From Haplomitrium mnioides (taxonomy: Eukaryota; Marchantiophyta; Haplomitriopsida; Calobryales), in the NCBI GenBank assembly GCA_049999725.1, contig JBNGIS010021824.1, positions 41,612 through 83,447 on the forward strand: a stretch of 41,836 nt of DNA, given 5' to 3'. The position numbers and the translations under genes were made by a program. This document shows, in pieces, positions 21,401 through 34,408 of the stretch. The notes beneath the pieces are model-generated. The model ran no database searches and had not been told where the DNA came from. It saw nothing but the letters and a program-made list of their open reading frames with translations. The first letter of the stretch is position 1. Every line of letters starts with the position of its first letter.

Positions 21401-24400
21401 TACAATGCAAATTCCTAAACACCCATTTTTTTGTTGCAATCTTCTGAACTTTGAAACATCTTAACTCTTTTCCCAAGTCAATTGCAGCATTCAACCCAAG
21501 AACTTTGCTGCTGATTTTCTTGATTGCTGATTTTCAATTTGCAGCTTCTTGAACAAAATTTCTTCCACAATTCTTCAGCACTCCAAGATGCCATAAATGC
21601 TTTCAATTTTTTGATCATATTTCTCAACAACATTCCAAGATACCATGGATGCTCCACAAAAGAAATCTTAGATCTTTTGACGTGTCTTTCTCAAGTGATA
21701 GCTTCTCAAGAAACTCTAAGTGACCTTTTGATATCAGAACCAACACACTTTTTCTCACAAGGAATCCATGCTTCTCCAAGAACTGCAATACCTCAGCTCT
21801 CCTCTTGGTTCATACAACATTGAAAGATGACCACTCAATGAGAATGCAATGCTTTATATACCTACGCACAAAAAGACAAAAAAATTCAAAATAACTAAAA
21901 ATAAAGATCTATATTAACCACTTCAATTTCAACTCGTAGAGAAAAATTTATTAGACTAGGGTGTGGATTATGATAGTATAAGACATAACTGATTATAAAA
22001 TTTTCAAATATTGTTTACATATGGTGCAAGATTTTACATTGGAGGGGCACGCATGTCTGATTCATTAGCTTCTTTCATTGTACGATTTAAAAATTAGTGA
22101 TTATTACTACTTAGATGAAGTTGATTGTGTGAGCCTTTTGGTGGCTGCTTGTAAAGAGGTCAGACTATATTTTGAATGCACATACTCTTGGCAAAGATGA
22201 ATCACACCTTGTTGTTAGACATTGACAAAACTAGCACAAAGTTGTTACTACTACACGTGACAAGAATGCATGAAACTGTACGTGACACCACATTGTGAAG
22301 GGTGCAATATTTGGATTGTGTAGTTGTGATGTGTGTAGGTTTTTACTACTATTGCACCTTTTATTTATTTGTTTTTTGGATCTAGTTTTACTCTCCACAT
22401 CTTCATTCTTATATTTTCCAATGACTTTAGTAATTGTTTTGCATCCAAATAGTCACTAGTGATATGCTATGTTCATGTGTAGTCACTATTTATTCAATAT
22501 ACCTATTTAAGAGTCATTCTTATGGATATCCGCTTCACAAGATCAAACTAAAGTGAAATGAATGATATCCCACGCTGATGTTTGACAATTAACATACTTT
22601 GAGATGGGTTTGGATTCTTGGTGGAGTGCTAGGCATTATTTCAATATGAGTTTCTCCATTTCTTTCAAAAAGTGACAAAAGCTCGTGCAAAGAATGATTA
22701 AAACCTATTGTGAGAAAATAGCAATTTGGAAATGTATAAAGGCTACTATATTGATTTACTCACTGTGTGCAAGATTTTGTGTCAAACTTCAAGGTGCTAA
22801 TCCTAAAGCTATTTAAAAGCTTGTCATTACGATGCAACAAGTGTCTTTAGTTAGGAAATTTGGAAGTGATTATATATATTGATATATATTGATTAATTGT
22901 ATGGGTTTTGTTTTTTTTCCTTCATATTGGCTTTCCCACTCTTTGCACTTGCATTTACTTTGCTTATCACCATTGCAAATGAGTTGGCCTTGTATGAAAT
23001 GGCTTTCTTTATATGTAAAACAATAACAAATGGTGTTGCTAACAACAACTCAAAAAGAAAGGGTTGTCACAAGTGCTTTACATAGGAAGGCATAAGAAAG
23101 TTGTTCAAACAAAGCTTAGCAGGCAAGTATTTTGTGTTTGTTTGTTTCACTCTTGAACTATTAGTTTGAATTCTTCAACATAGAACATTAGAAGCGTAAT
23201 AAAGATGCCATGCATTATTTGTCTTATGAGCATAGTAGCCTCAGAATTTATACTCCTAAATATTAATTGCACATAAGTAGTTGATTGTCCTATTTAAGTA
23301 GCAATGCTTCTTTGAGTAACATTAGCTCTATTGTAGTCCTTGCAAACAACAATGGCATTCTATCCACATTGCTTTGCTGCACTCATTAGTGTGGTGTACT
23401 AGATCTAGTATGTCTTACAAATGAGACCTTGAGAGCGGTATATTTTTGTGTTGAATTGTAGGTTTAGTATTGAGAGGTTGCTTGTTACTGCATGCAGTGT
23501 TGGCGTTGTAGTCTCAAACATTCCATTGATGGCTTGATGGATGTAGTGCAATGTCTAGCAGTACTACCCTGGATTTAGCCTTACCATGCTCTTATAAAGG
23601 CCTCAGAAGTGGAGTAGCATGCTGAAAAAACCATGTCTACTAGATTGAAAGAAAATCTAGATATTACCTGAGTAGATGTGGCAAGTTATACTACCAAAAA
23701 ATACCATACTCTCCTTCATTTTGTGCTGCCTGGAAGTTTTATAAGACCTAAAAAGCTCAGGTTTATTAATGTTTTTTATGGTGGTATCACTATTATTAAT
23801 GTTTCCAAATGGCTTAGTTGTTGTAACAAGACTATTGTACGTATTGTGCATAGACTCTAAGTAAACACACTTTGTAAAGCTAATATTCTTTGTAAGGTAA
23901 TTGGGTCCTAAAATATTTTACATATGGCATTAAAGTTGTAAGCTTTACTAATTCCTCTACATCTCTCTCTCTCAGAGAAATCTTCTCCTTTAGTCTTTTG
24001 ACTTTCTACTCATTACACTAATATAGACTTAGCAGATCTTAAAACTGAAATAAGTTCTCTTAACATCTTTGTATCTCATTAGCAGATTAAGCTTCATCAG
24101 CTCAGATTCTTGGTTGTTCATAAAGCAAACTTTGATTTTAAGTACATTACTAGAAAAACAAAATCGTTCTATATGACCTAGTATTGAATGATGCAATGTC
24201 TTAAATGACTCAAAACAAACATGAAGCAACATAAATGACCAAAAAACGATTGTCCAAAATAACCAATTGCCAAAAAAAATGACCATTGTGTTGTTTTTGG
24301 GTTATTTTGACAGCTTGACAAAATGACACACCTAACCAAAATAACCCAAACCAAACCAAGATGTCATTTTGGACTAAAATAATATTAAATAATTATAGTA

Positions 24401-25094
24401 GAAACTACCAAGTTAAATCACTATTTCTGCATCTTAGTTATTTTAGTGTTGGGTGACAAATGACTAGAACACTTTGAGTCCTTTGTTTTCACTATGCACC
24501 AATGATGGACTTTCATGTAGCAACTTCCCTTCTATCTTGTAGCAACTACCCTTTTGTGTTCATCCCATTTTTATCTTGCTACAACAATCTTTACTCTTGG
24601 CTACTTATCATCTTTCCATTCCATGTTTTGACATTCTTCAATTCTTCTCCAACAAGGTGTTGTTGCAACAAAATTCCACAATCAAGAGAGGCTTTTGCAA
24701 CAAAATTTCTTCCCAGATGTATCTCTTGGTTGTGGAGGTGAAGTCTTTTGACAGTGAGTTGAAGTTTCTCACCACATTTTGTAATTGATTCAACAAAGTA
24801 TTCACTCTTTTGCTAGCTGGGTTGCTAATCCTCATTAGTGCTCTACACACAATTTCTAAGAAAAATGTTAAAGTATGGATGCCAAAAAGGGCGAGGATTA
24901 TTCAGACATGTTTGTAATTTCATGCTTGCTAGTTGAAAATGTTGCAAAGTTTTATTACATTCTCATGTTGTAGGGGATGAGAAACTCTCCTCACTTGTGC
25001 CTTACAAGGCATTTTGGCTCTCACTTGTGCCTTCCTACAATACAGATGAAATGTTATAAGACAAGAATTTTTGTTGGCATTGTTTGAAATTTTG
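21401..25094. other. No recognisable gene
   Basis: This is AT-rich sequence with scattered short frames (for example 21524-21823 and 22897-23085), none showing a known motif. There is no large repeat and no RNA gene by eye. Confidence 0.55.
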
Positions 25095-25186
25095 ACTACT
25101 AGTACTTAGTTAAATAGAGTCCTATAAGATGGAAATTCCCACCACTAGTACCCAGTCAAATTGAATCCCCTAAGATGGCAATTATT
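25095..25186 (+). repeat. 46-bp tandem duplication, two diverged copies
   Basis: CTACTAGTACTTAGT at 25096 repeats as CCACTAGTACCCAGT at 25142, with matching downstream parts (AGATGG-AATT). The period is 46 bp. Confidence 0.75.
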
Positions 25187-26165
25187 AGCAAGATCACACA
25201 CAACCATGAATATGTCACCACTATTCAACTTACACTAGTTGATAAATTTTCTTTCTGGTAATGAAGATTGTACAAAGTATCATCAGGTTGGTCGTGAATG
25301 CAAGGAAGTACAATTGCTTGCCTATATGAAACACTCTAGTTTTGTTCAAACAAGTTTGGCATATTGTCTTTTGGATGCTCTAGTGATAATCTATTCCAAT
25401 TCTCCATTGATTCCCACCACCAAATGTCTACTTCTTTTTGCTTATCTATGTTGGAAACTATGCAACAATTGTGTTGCCTTTATATGGAACAAAGGTATAC
25501 TATGATCTATGAGCTGTAGCATGATGAATGCACATAGTTGTTGAAGACATGCTTGCCTCTTTTCTAGCACAAAATTCATTTGAAAAATTACGTTTAAAGT
25601 GTGAACTACAAAGCAGATTGAACAAGATGATGAGAAAAATCTTAAATCCACACGTTTTAGAATGGGAAAGAAATGGCACATGGGAATTGGATGCCAAATT
25701 CCTATGAAAAATGTTGAATTCACCAAGATGAGAGGGAAGGAAGTGGCAATGTTTTCCTACTCCGCTTTTCTTTGATAAGCACCCTCCACAACTGTTGAGA
25801 AAACAAGGCAAGAAGGAGGGGGAGATGTAGGAATCATGATGGCTATACAAGGCAACAACTTTTATGGTGGTGAAAGGTAGTCAAGACTTACTTGTTTTAA
25901 TATGGAATGATCCGAAAAAATTAGAGGAAGGGCAAGTGCTACACAGCTCCTCTTATTTTTTTTTTTTCTACATGCACAATGAGGAATTGTTCCACAAATA
26001 CAAAAAGAAGAGAGAGGGAGGGGCAACACATCTTACTTACGTGAATGCTCAAAAAAAGGGAGGAAGAGTAGTTTTTTCTTGCCTCCAAGCATTATGAAAT
26101 GTAAAGAGGGTGAATGCATCTTGTAGGTCAACAATTGTATCAAAAACATTGGCGTGATTAAGCAT

Positions 26166-26425
26166 TGCAACGGTGATTCTCTCATTCTTTCTCTTTGTTC
26201 TTAGAGAAGCCCAATATGTGACATATTATTTTGTAACAAATGAAGGGAATTGTGTCCGCTTGCAAGGTTTGGAGGACATTTGGTACTAGAGTATGATGAT
26301 ATGGGACGTAGCTCACATCCAATTTTCTATGTAGATTTTGACGTCTCACAATTGCAACATAGTTTTGTTGATTGAAATTTCTGCCTCACAAAAACAAAGA
26401 AACACCTTTGCTTTGTTTTCGTTCT
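26166..26425 (+). repeat. Dispersed direct repeat, copy 1
   Basis: Shared ordered blocks with 26795-27075 include GGTGATT, CATATT-TTTTG, GGTTTGGAGGACAT, CACCCAATTTT-like, TAGTTTTGTTGATTGAA and TCACAAAAACAAA. No coding frame is recognised. This is probably an old segmental duplication or two copies of an unclassified repeat. Confidence 0.7.
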
Positions 26426-26794
26426 TTTTTATTCGACTTCATGCTAAAACTGCACACATTATTGAATTGTTGCGCGTACTAGAGCGACATATATGCGGTG
26501 TATATAAAAAATGAGCATTGCATTGCATTGCCTTTTAATGTATCTATACTTCATTCATCTTTAGGTCCTAGTGATTTGTTGGGTGCAAATTACGTAAGGA
26601 GAAATGGCAATCTTGAAGTTGTTGCTCCAAGTCATTTAAATTAGTCATTTCACAACAACATCTTCATATGATCCATACGAAAGCAAAGCAAGATAAAACT
26701 ATCAAATCCAAAGTGACTAAGTACATTCTACATGTTAACATTGACATCAACAATATGAGCATGATTGACAAACATCAGAGAAAAAAGGCATTTG

Positions 26795-27075
26795 AAGATT
26801 GCATTGGTGATTTTTTCTTGTCTTCACTTTTTGTTCCTTGATAAGCCTAATGTATGGCATATTGTTTTGCAAATGAATGACATGAACTAGATTTTTTGCA
26901 TGGTTAAGGAATATGGTCTTCTAGGGTTTGGAGGACATGGAGTATTTTTATCTAAGATGATGTCAACACCCAATTTTCCAAGTAGATGATGAAGTCTGAT
27001 GATTTCCATCTAGTTTTGTTGATTGAACTTTCCATCTCACAAAAACAAAACAAAAAATACTTATGTTTTGTTGTT
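26795..27075 (+). repeat. Dispersed direct repeat, copy 2
   Basis: This partner of 26166-26425 starts about 630 bp downstream in the same orientation. The order of blocks is conserved, with small indels between them. Confidence 0.7.
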
Positions 27076-30000
27076 TTTTTTATGTGACTTCAAAGGCTAA
27101 TTTAGCTATAACAATATTTCAAGGACATAAATTGATAGGTTCCTTGTGGCAGAAAAATATATTCACAATAGTGGTTGGAGTGTCATATTTAAAGAAGGTT
27201 ATGTTCTGTAGATAGATAATGTAGAAGTGCCTCCTACAAAGAGTTTTGGAAATTTCTTAGGATGTTATAGGTTGGGACTCAAACTAAATTGGACATTTTT
27301 TATGACTCAAATGCTTCAACATCTCTTTAGTTTAGAAAGTAGAGGAGTTGATTGCAAACACAATCAAAGATTGAGATTAAGGTAGGGAAGGGAATAGAGT
27401 AGATTATAGCAGCTTGTTGTGATTGCTTTTGCTTGGTATATAGAGAAGAGAATGGATGTCCATTTATGTGCCCCATTTGCATTAAAGTGATGGATGTATG
27501 TTGTTACAAGGTAGAGTATGTGATCTTGCTTTGTAGAGAGTGCATGCCAGAAGTATGCTTTGATTTCACAAACAACATGATTAAGGCTTATGATAGAAGA
27601 TAATCAATCCCAATGTGTGTGGTTTCTGATTGGAAGTAGATTATTAGCACTCATATCAAAAAATGGTTGATTAAAAAATGTAGTTTCAACTCATCTAAGT
27701 AGGTTGTGAAGCTAATAACAAAAGCACTTAGCTATAGCAAGAAGGAGCAGTGCAACTTGTTTTCAAGGAGGTACTATAGGATATAATGGAGCATCTCTTG
27801 AGAAGCCTTCAATAGCACACCAGACCCTCTCTTTAAGCTTGGCGTAGTTTTGGCATATTCAAGAAATTTATACGCTTTGTTTTCCATGGAGACAAATCCC
27901 CTCAACATTGTACCCCTTTTTTCCCAAGAGGCTCAAGGGTTCTCGCTTTCTCCTCATGGTTTTCTGGAGTTTCTCTTCATCTTAGTTGGTTGCTAAAGTT
28001 TTGTTGTCCTTGCCCTAATTGCATTTACACGCAATGTTTACGCCAAGGAATTGGCATTCCTTTGTTGTGTGTTCATGCCAAATTTGGCACCTCTTTGGTT
28101 TCTTGAAGAACCTTCTTCCTATGATAGCTTTCCGCCTATTCTCTCTAAGGTATACTCATAAGATGGTATGACTTGCATAGTTTCTTGACGTTAAAACAAG
28201 GAATCAAAGATAGACCCAAGGTTTTAGTAGAGGTCCTACTCCCTAATAGGTATCTTTTCTACCTTCAATGGTCTCTATACTCTGTTTGCTAGTAGGCAAA
28301 CCCAAGTTTGTGAAGACCACCGTCAATAAAAAATTGAGCTCCTTTTCTAAAGTTTGCATTTTTGTCAGACTATCCACATATTGAGCTTTCTATTCTCTTG
28401 AGACATTTAGCCCTCTTTGTTTACATTTGGATGTCCACAGAGATTTGCTCCAAAAGTCTTTACATACATTGGTCTTCTTGTACTTAGATTTTGTCGTGCA
28501 AGCTTTTGGCAAACACTTTGGTTAAAAAGACCTCGCCAAAGGGTCAAGTTGTTGGGCATGGTGGCCATGAAGTATGGACGTCCTTTCCTTTTGAATCCCT
28601 TGTTTGACTTGCAATGATTTGTTCAACTCGAGCAAGTTGCTTTCTCCAAACAGTAAGAACATCCTTGTAGCTTTCTTTTGCGAGCATTCTTGTTGGAATA
28701 CTAAACTCTCATTCATCATGTGGGTTTAACTCTATATGGTTGTTTGCATCCACTTTTTTAGAGACATATTTTTTGGCTTTCTAGCAATTCTTTCAACAAT
28801 CAAAGAGAATTATTGAGCAAGGTGAAAGTGTTGAAAAAAATTAGGTTTAAGGCTCCACATGAGTTTGTTGAAGACCTCTTTCATATTTGGTTAGGAGTCT
28901 TTCTATTGTGAATTAGCTTGGTAGTTTTTGACAATGCTCTATTGCCATAGTTTTGTTTCTAGACTCTCAATATAAGTTCTTTTTTGATTTCAAGTAGAAA
29001 TTAGATTCCAAGTTGAATGTAGATCCTACAAAGAGATTACAAGACCCTAAGACAAAAAATAGGCATCAAAGTTTTTCCAATCATTCTCTTGATTGCATCT
29101 TGCACTTGCAGCAAGTTAGAAATTTTGAAACTAGCAAGTATTTGAATAATCATATGTGTTTTGGATATTTATTTATTTCTTAGATTGGTTTTTTCCACTC
29201 TTTGCACTGGCACTACCTTTACTCATTGCATTTGTGTTTCACTATAGGGAGGAGCATAGATAGAGAAACTCCTCCTTACTACTCAACATAGTAGTAAGAG
29301 TGGTATAGAGTTATGTCATAGTTTAATAGGAGTCTAAGTTTGGGTGCTAACTTTGGCCCTAATATTTAGCCAAGTTAACTATGAGGTGCAACTACAGTTC
29401 ATTGACTAGATGTGGCTCAATCTCAAAGGAATGTTGAGAGGGAAATTTTGAATATAGTCAAGCCACTTAATCAAATGCACACAAAGAAAAACTTCGCAAA
29501 CCAAGGTAGACACCATAGAATTAGATCACATGACATTGTCACATACCTAAGGAACAACCACGATATTTTTTTGTTGGGCACAATCTTAATGAGAGGGGAA
29601 AAACCCCCGCAAGAGTTGCGTAGACATCTCTACTTATATATATGCAATCTTCTTCAATGCTTTTAGACGTACGTGATCGAAGTGCATGTGTTTTTCCTTC
29701 TACTCTCCAAGGCTTTGTTGGTTGAACTTCAATGATGACAACACACTTCATAGTTTGGTGGTCTTCAAACAAGCACTATAGAAAAGGATAATTTAACATT
29801 GCAAAGGAATCTACTAGAGGGAAGGAAAGATATGATTATGGTTCCTATAACAGGAAAGGTTCTAAAGTCAAGGTTCAGAGTTGCGAGTCTATGGTTGAGT
29901 TTGACATTGTAAGAAATTCAAAAATTGCCAAAGGTCCTAATTGACAAGTCTAGAGTCTAATAGTTAAACAAAAAGATGGAACCATGTTTGAGATGGTTTT

Positions 30001-30302
30001 TAACATTGCCTCAAAAGCTAGAAAATAACGACTAGTTGGTCAAGAGACTATCAACTATGATGTCACATATACGTCTTGTCAAAAGGTGGCAGTCAAGCTA
30101 CCCTATTAAATGACGATGTCAGACGGCAGGCAATCTATTGGATAAAAGAGAGTGATATATGGATAAGAAAATGGATATGGCAACCATAGAAATAGGTTAT
30201 GCATTTCTAAAGTTGGGACACTATACAACGAAGAGCTGATAGTGGTTTCTATGGTCGGAGCCATCTTAACTTTGGCTTTGGCTAATGTTTAGATGGGAAG
30301 TC
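27076..30302. other. No clear gene; one weak gag-like knuckle
   Basis: Open frames here (28417-28617, 29412-29666 and minus-strand 28522-28719) have no recognised motif. Near 28040-28110 the minus strand reads CQIWHEHTTKEC, which resembles the gag zinc knuckle of Ty3-type elements (C-x2-C-x4-H-x4-C-like, HTT-x-EC) but with the second Cys replaced by Trp. It is too short to call on its own. Confidence 0.3.
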
Positions 30303-30770
30303 GTATAGACTAGAGGTTTTTATAACAAGAGAAAGGAAAATATTGGCTTAGGCTAAAAATGGGGAGGTCAAGCATTGGGAGTTGGCATCAACTAAATGGG
30401 CTATCCAAACACGAAGGTCATACTTCCATGTTGTTAACGATGTTGAGCAGCAAAACAACGATAGGTTGTGGCAAGGACCTAAAGGTGGTGTCAAGAGCCG
30501 TCCAATAATAAAAATGAAAGAGAGAATTGTGGGCAGATGTATAGACTAGAGGTTTTAATAACAAGAGAATGGAAAAGATTGACTTAGGCTAAAAGTCGGG
30601 AGGCTAAGCATTGGGAGTTGATATTAGCTGAACAAGTTGTCTAGACACGACGGTCAAACTTCCAAAACAATGTTGAGTAGCAAAACACCCGTTAGGCTGT
30701 GACAAGGTCCTAAGGGTAGTGTCAAGAGCCGATCAATAATAAAAATGAAAGAGAAAATTATGAACAACAA
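30303..30770 (+). repeat. 236-bp tandem duplication
   Basis: Copy 1 (30303-30538) and copy 2 (30539 to about 30770) both begin GTATAGACTAGAGG. They share GGCTAAAA, AAGCATTGGGAGTTG, GTTGAG-AGCAAAACA and CAATAATAAAAATGAAAGAGA in order. They are fully adjacent. Divergence is by scattered substitutions and small indels, so the event is old. Neither strand shows a recognisable protein. Confidence 0.9.
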
Positions 30771-30879
30771 ATTACAAAGGATGTTTTCTTGAATTGGGGG
30801 GTTCATGTGGTGGCAAAAGATTGTTTACTAAGACAATGTCTTGGAGTTAAGAGCATAGACCATCCAATAGCTAAACAAA

Positions 30880-31319
30880 AAGAAATCACAAACACGAATC
30901 TTTGACAACAAAATCCATCTGCGCCCAACTCTATTTCAACCACGGACGACTAAGAAGCAACAGTTATTGATTTTGTTGAAGAGTATTTTTCACAATATAA
31001 TAAGTGAGGTAATTTTATCAACAAAAAAGGTAGGAATGTTCTTCAAAACACCAAACAGAACAATCTCTTTTCCATCTATGAGGTGGAGAAGCAAGGAAGG
31101 TTTTCGTAAGGCAGAGAATGGGTACCCAATGGAATTCATGGTTGATTCTGCTATTATATTCACAATAGATTTAGTGTCAAGATGTGAGTTAGGTATCAAG
31201 ATGTTTTTTATAAAGACCACAATTGTAGGTGTGCTTCGATCAAATAGTAAGACCATATGAACAATTGAAGGCTCATAATCCAAGGGGACCAAAATATTTG
31301 GTAGAGCAACAAAGGGCAA
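30880..31319 (-). pseudogene. Ty3-type retrotransposon aspartic protease remnant
   Basis: The minus-strand frame 31319-30990 (109 codons) contains the retropepsin-like segment HLDTKSIVNIIAEST (residues about 46-60). It continues YPFSALRKPSLLLHLIDGKE and GVLKNIPTFF, which follow the order of plant Ty3 proteases (D-S/T-G-A/S-SVNI, then LRMADQS and G-I-x-NIPV). The active-site triad reads Asp-Thr-Lys instead of Asp-Thr/Ser-Gly. Downstream, a shifted frame near 30950 gives RRPWLK followed by a stop, matching the LGRPWL block. Upstream gag and downstream RT are not recognised nearby, so this is an isolated fragment. Confidence 0.7.
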
Positions 31320-31763
31320 TAATAGCCTTATTGGGTCACAACACTAGACATATAACATAAATCTCCTGACTATGAAAGGTTCTATACTAGGAGGAGAGAT
31401 GAGAACATGGGATAAATAATCGGACCGATGTTTAAAACTATCTTTGAAGGGTGGGCCGATGTTCTATGTTACTACAACAAGGATGGATCTTTGTACAACC
31501 TCAAGCAAGCAATGATAGTAGTTTGATGCCTAACATATTGACTATAAAAAGGAGCAATGAGGTGGACTTCTTTTTCATATGTAGTCTCGTATTTTGCTTC
31601 TTTATATTGTTGATTTGAACAAACAATAACAAATACTGACACACCATCAAATAGAGAAGAGGTAGACTCTTTTTTATGTCTAGTCTTTTATTTCTAAGCC
31701 TCAACCATAATCATACAAAGACAATAGACTTCATGAACATAGGAAGGTCTCGTGGCGACTCTA

Positions 31764-31837
31764 AGAATCAACAAGTACGATGAAGATTATATACATAATA
31801 AGAATCAACAGACATGATGAAGATTATATACATAATG
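31764..31837 (+). repeat. 37-bp tandem duplication
   Basis: Two adjacent 37-bp copies begin AGAATCAACA at 31764 and 31801. They differ at only a few positions, so they are younger than most repeats here. Confidence 0.95.
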
Positions 31838-31849
31838 ATTAACATAACA

Positions 31850-31850
<1 letters not shown>

Positions 31851-31891
<41 letters not shown>
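31851..31891 (+). repeat. (CA)20 microsatellite
   Basis: This is an uninterrupted CA dinucleotide run, likely length-polymorphic. Confidence 0.98.
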
Positions 31892-31893
<2 letters not shown>

Positions 31894-33214
31894 CAAAAAA
31901 AAAACTAGACACAAATGCTAGCTTTACACTTAATAGATAGTTTATTAGCAAAATCACATTTAGGACAGCTTCACCGACCTTCAACGATGATTCTTGAAAA
32001 TGTAGACCTTCCCAGCATCATGTCTAAAAGAGGTCATTTTTAGCCATCGTGTTACAATTATCTTTACCAAGAATCGCAGTTCATAGTCATACCAGTGCTT
32101 CCACTTCAACAGTCGTATTTCTGATTTTCTATTTTCCTTCCCAATAAGTCACGAAACAATCTAACATGTTATTTTCACCACGTTTAGATTCTTGCATTCT
32201 TAGTAGCAACCATCGTCCATTACTTCACTTTCTTTGTTTTTTAATTTAGTTGCTCTTGCTTACTTCACCAAATCATTCATTGCATCCCAACATTCGCCAA
32301 GAGAGAGTTATAACCACCAAGGGAGAAAATGCAGCCACATTAGAAAAGTAGAAGAGAGGGAGCCCATGGCAAATTCTCCTGATATACACCACATTCGATG
32401 ATTGTAGCTCTTTTTCCTCTTCTCTATCAACATCCACCAATGTCAAGTACTAGATTCTTGTCCATAATCACTGGCAACCACCTATCCTTGACTATTCCAA
32501 CTTCAAAGTTAATTCCACGTGATATCATGTTTATCTTTGAGTCTCATGCAAGATTTTCTTGATGAGCTTAATTTTTCTTATAAAACATGGCACAACACAT
32601 GAGTTGGTACATTACATACTACACACATATATAAAAAATAATAGAAATCTTTTCTTAACTTCTCATGAGAGGACACTTACCCTTTTGAAGCGATTGTTTA
32701 CTTTGATTTTTAGGTGTCTCTTAATAGCATGGCTGGCCTTCTATTGATCTAATTGAAATCAAGTTCTGCTTAGTTTGGGAATCAACTCAAATTCTAATAC
32801 ATTAAATCATAATCTATTCTAATACATTGAATCCTATTGATGAGAATTCTTAGCCATCTTAGTGTTGATATTGCTGCTGAAGGCTATCTCAGAGTTGATG
32901 TTGAGTCATGTAGATCCATTTGAGCTCCAATACTTCTAGGTGAGTGCTCTTTTAACTTGTCTTTGTACTCCACCTTCTGTCATAACAAATCCTTCGGTTT
33001 AAGTTGTGAACGTCTCTTGCAAAAAAAAAAAAGAGAAGTGCTAATATCATGGAACAAACATTGGCTGGAAATGTTGGGCATCAAGTTACAAAATTTTAAC
33101 CACAACAAGTAAAAACCAGCATTGAAAAAAAAAGAACCAAGAGCCAAGTGTGAAACACAAAACTAGATAAACGAATATACAAACAATCATGAAAACAAAA
33201 GTCACACATAGTAT

Positions 33215-33995
33215 AACTTGACATAATTTGCATTGATAGAGGCAGCAAAAGCAATGTTGTCAAGGTTCTCTAGACTTAAATAACTATGTGCATGGACATT
33301 CGTAACTTGATAGGGACTGAACTAGTGAGTGGTGAATTTTGGTGCAAATTTGAGAAATCTCATATAGAAAACTAAAACTAAGACACTAACTTGAAAGGAT
33401 CTTTCTCTAATGTGTCGGTCATGCTTACATTTAATCTGTAATTGATGTGAAAGGTGCAAGGCAAAAGAAATCTCTCTATCTTCCATCAATTGTGTTGTAT
33501 TGACTTGACAAGACTTAATCTATGAGTTATGGAAGTTTTCAAGGAGGGGAACTAAATTTCAATTGGAAGCAACACATCTTGATCCAAGACTATATGAAAG
33601 GGAGTATAGCTAGTGGACAATTTGGTCATTGATTGATAAGCTCATAGTGCAACATGCAATTATTCATCCCAATTTAAGCAATGAGCCAAAATTGTCTTTT
33701 CAAGAATAGTCTTAACAACTTTGTTGGTAGACTCGACTTGTCCATTAGCATATGATGGGGGCAGATGTTTTATGACATATAGAATAGAAGGTAGTGAAGG
33801 CATTTATGATGTTGTTTAGAAAATATGTGCCTTGATTGCTAACGAGTTCCAAGGGACAATCGACTCTATTAAGTATGTAGGAATAGAGAAAGCCATCGAA
33901 GTTGCGTTGTTGACAGAAAAGGCAATTGCTTCGGCCTATTTGGTGACATAATTTGTCACAATTACTGATATATATTGCGGTGGCTTTACAAAGGA
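33215..33995 (-). pseudogene. Ty3-type integrase remnant
   Basis: Ordered minus-strand segments in changing frames match the back half of a Ty3-type integrase. YISVIVTNYVTK, then a stop, then AEA lies near 33960, where the family has DY-x-TKW-x-EA. CPLELVSNQGTYFLNN lies near 33850, where the second catalytic Asp of VSDQGT is Asn. NGQVESTNKVVKTILEKTIL lies near 33735, with the catalytic Glu kept. DRHIRERSFQVSVLVLV lies near 33415, in the place of YDRH...F-x-VGDLVL. A KFAPKF...SPYQV segment at about 33330 follows, as in the GPY/F-like region. Stops and at least two frameshifts rule out function. It ends at 34000 next to a TGTTATAATA sequence that may be another LTR. Confidence 0.8.
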
Positions 33996-34000
33996 GTAGA

Positions 34001-34266
34001 TGTTATAATATATAGAGTAACATAAAACTAAGATTAGAAGACACTTTACCTAATCTATAATTAGGTTATTAATCTACCATTAGAGAGTAGATTAAGTTAA
34101 TACTAATCCTAGATACAAATATTACATTGTATGATTATTATTGAGAGTGCTGTTGACATTTGAGATGAGAGATGAAGAGGAGAAGGATTGCACACTATAC
34201 CTTGAGTTATTGAGCCACATGTTGCATGTTTATTACAACAATCATTCAACACATTATTAACACTTA
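34001..34266 (+). repeat. Candidate solo LTR, unproven
   Basis: Sequence beginning TGTTATAATA abuts the integrase remnant exactly where homology stops. It ends with several possible CA ends (ACAACA at about 34240, TTAACA at about 34262). No target duplication or matching second copy was found in the window. Confidence 0.25.
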
Positions 34267-34390
34267 GACTCTATAGAAATTTTCTAAATATTTTTTTTCA
34301 AAGCCTCATGCTTTATAACTATTCTAAAAAAAAAAAAATTCATGTCTTTCTGATATAAACCTCAGATCCCTCCTATATTATTTTTTTTTT

Positions 34391-34408
34391 CTTCTTCTTC
34401 TTCTTCTT
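34391..34408 (+). repeat. (CTT)6 microsatellite
   Basis: Six CTT units follow a T run and are flanked by AT-rich sequence. Confidence 0.95.

Larger units (their letters stand above)
31320..33214. other. No recognisable gene; microsatellite and short duplication inside
   Basis: Apart from the two simple repeats listed separately, I see only short frames (31501-31704 minus and 32559-32747 plus) without motifs. Confidence 0.5.

Noticed and set aside
24029-24850. Short frames on both strands
   Set aside because: They have no recognised motifs, overlap each other and have AT-driven composition.
28417-28617. 66-codon plus-strand frame as a small gene
   Set aside because: It has no motif or context, and its length is within chance expectation.
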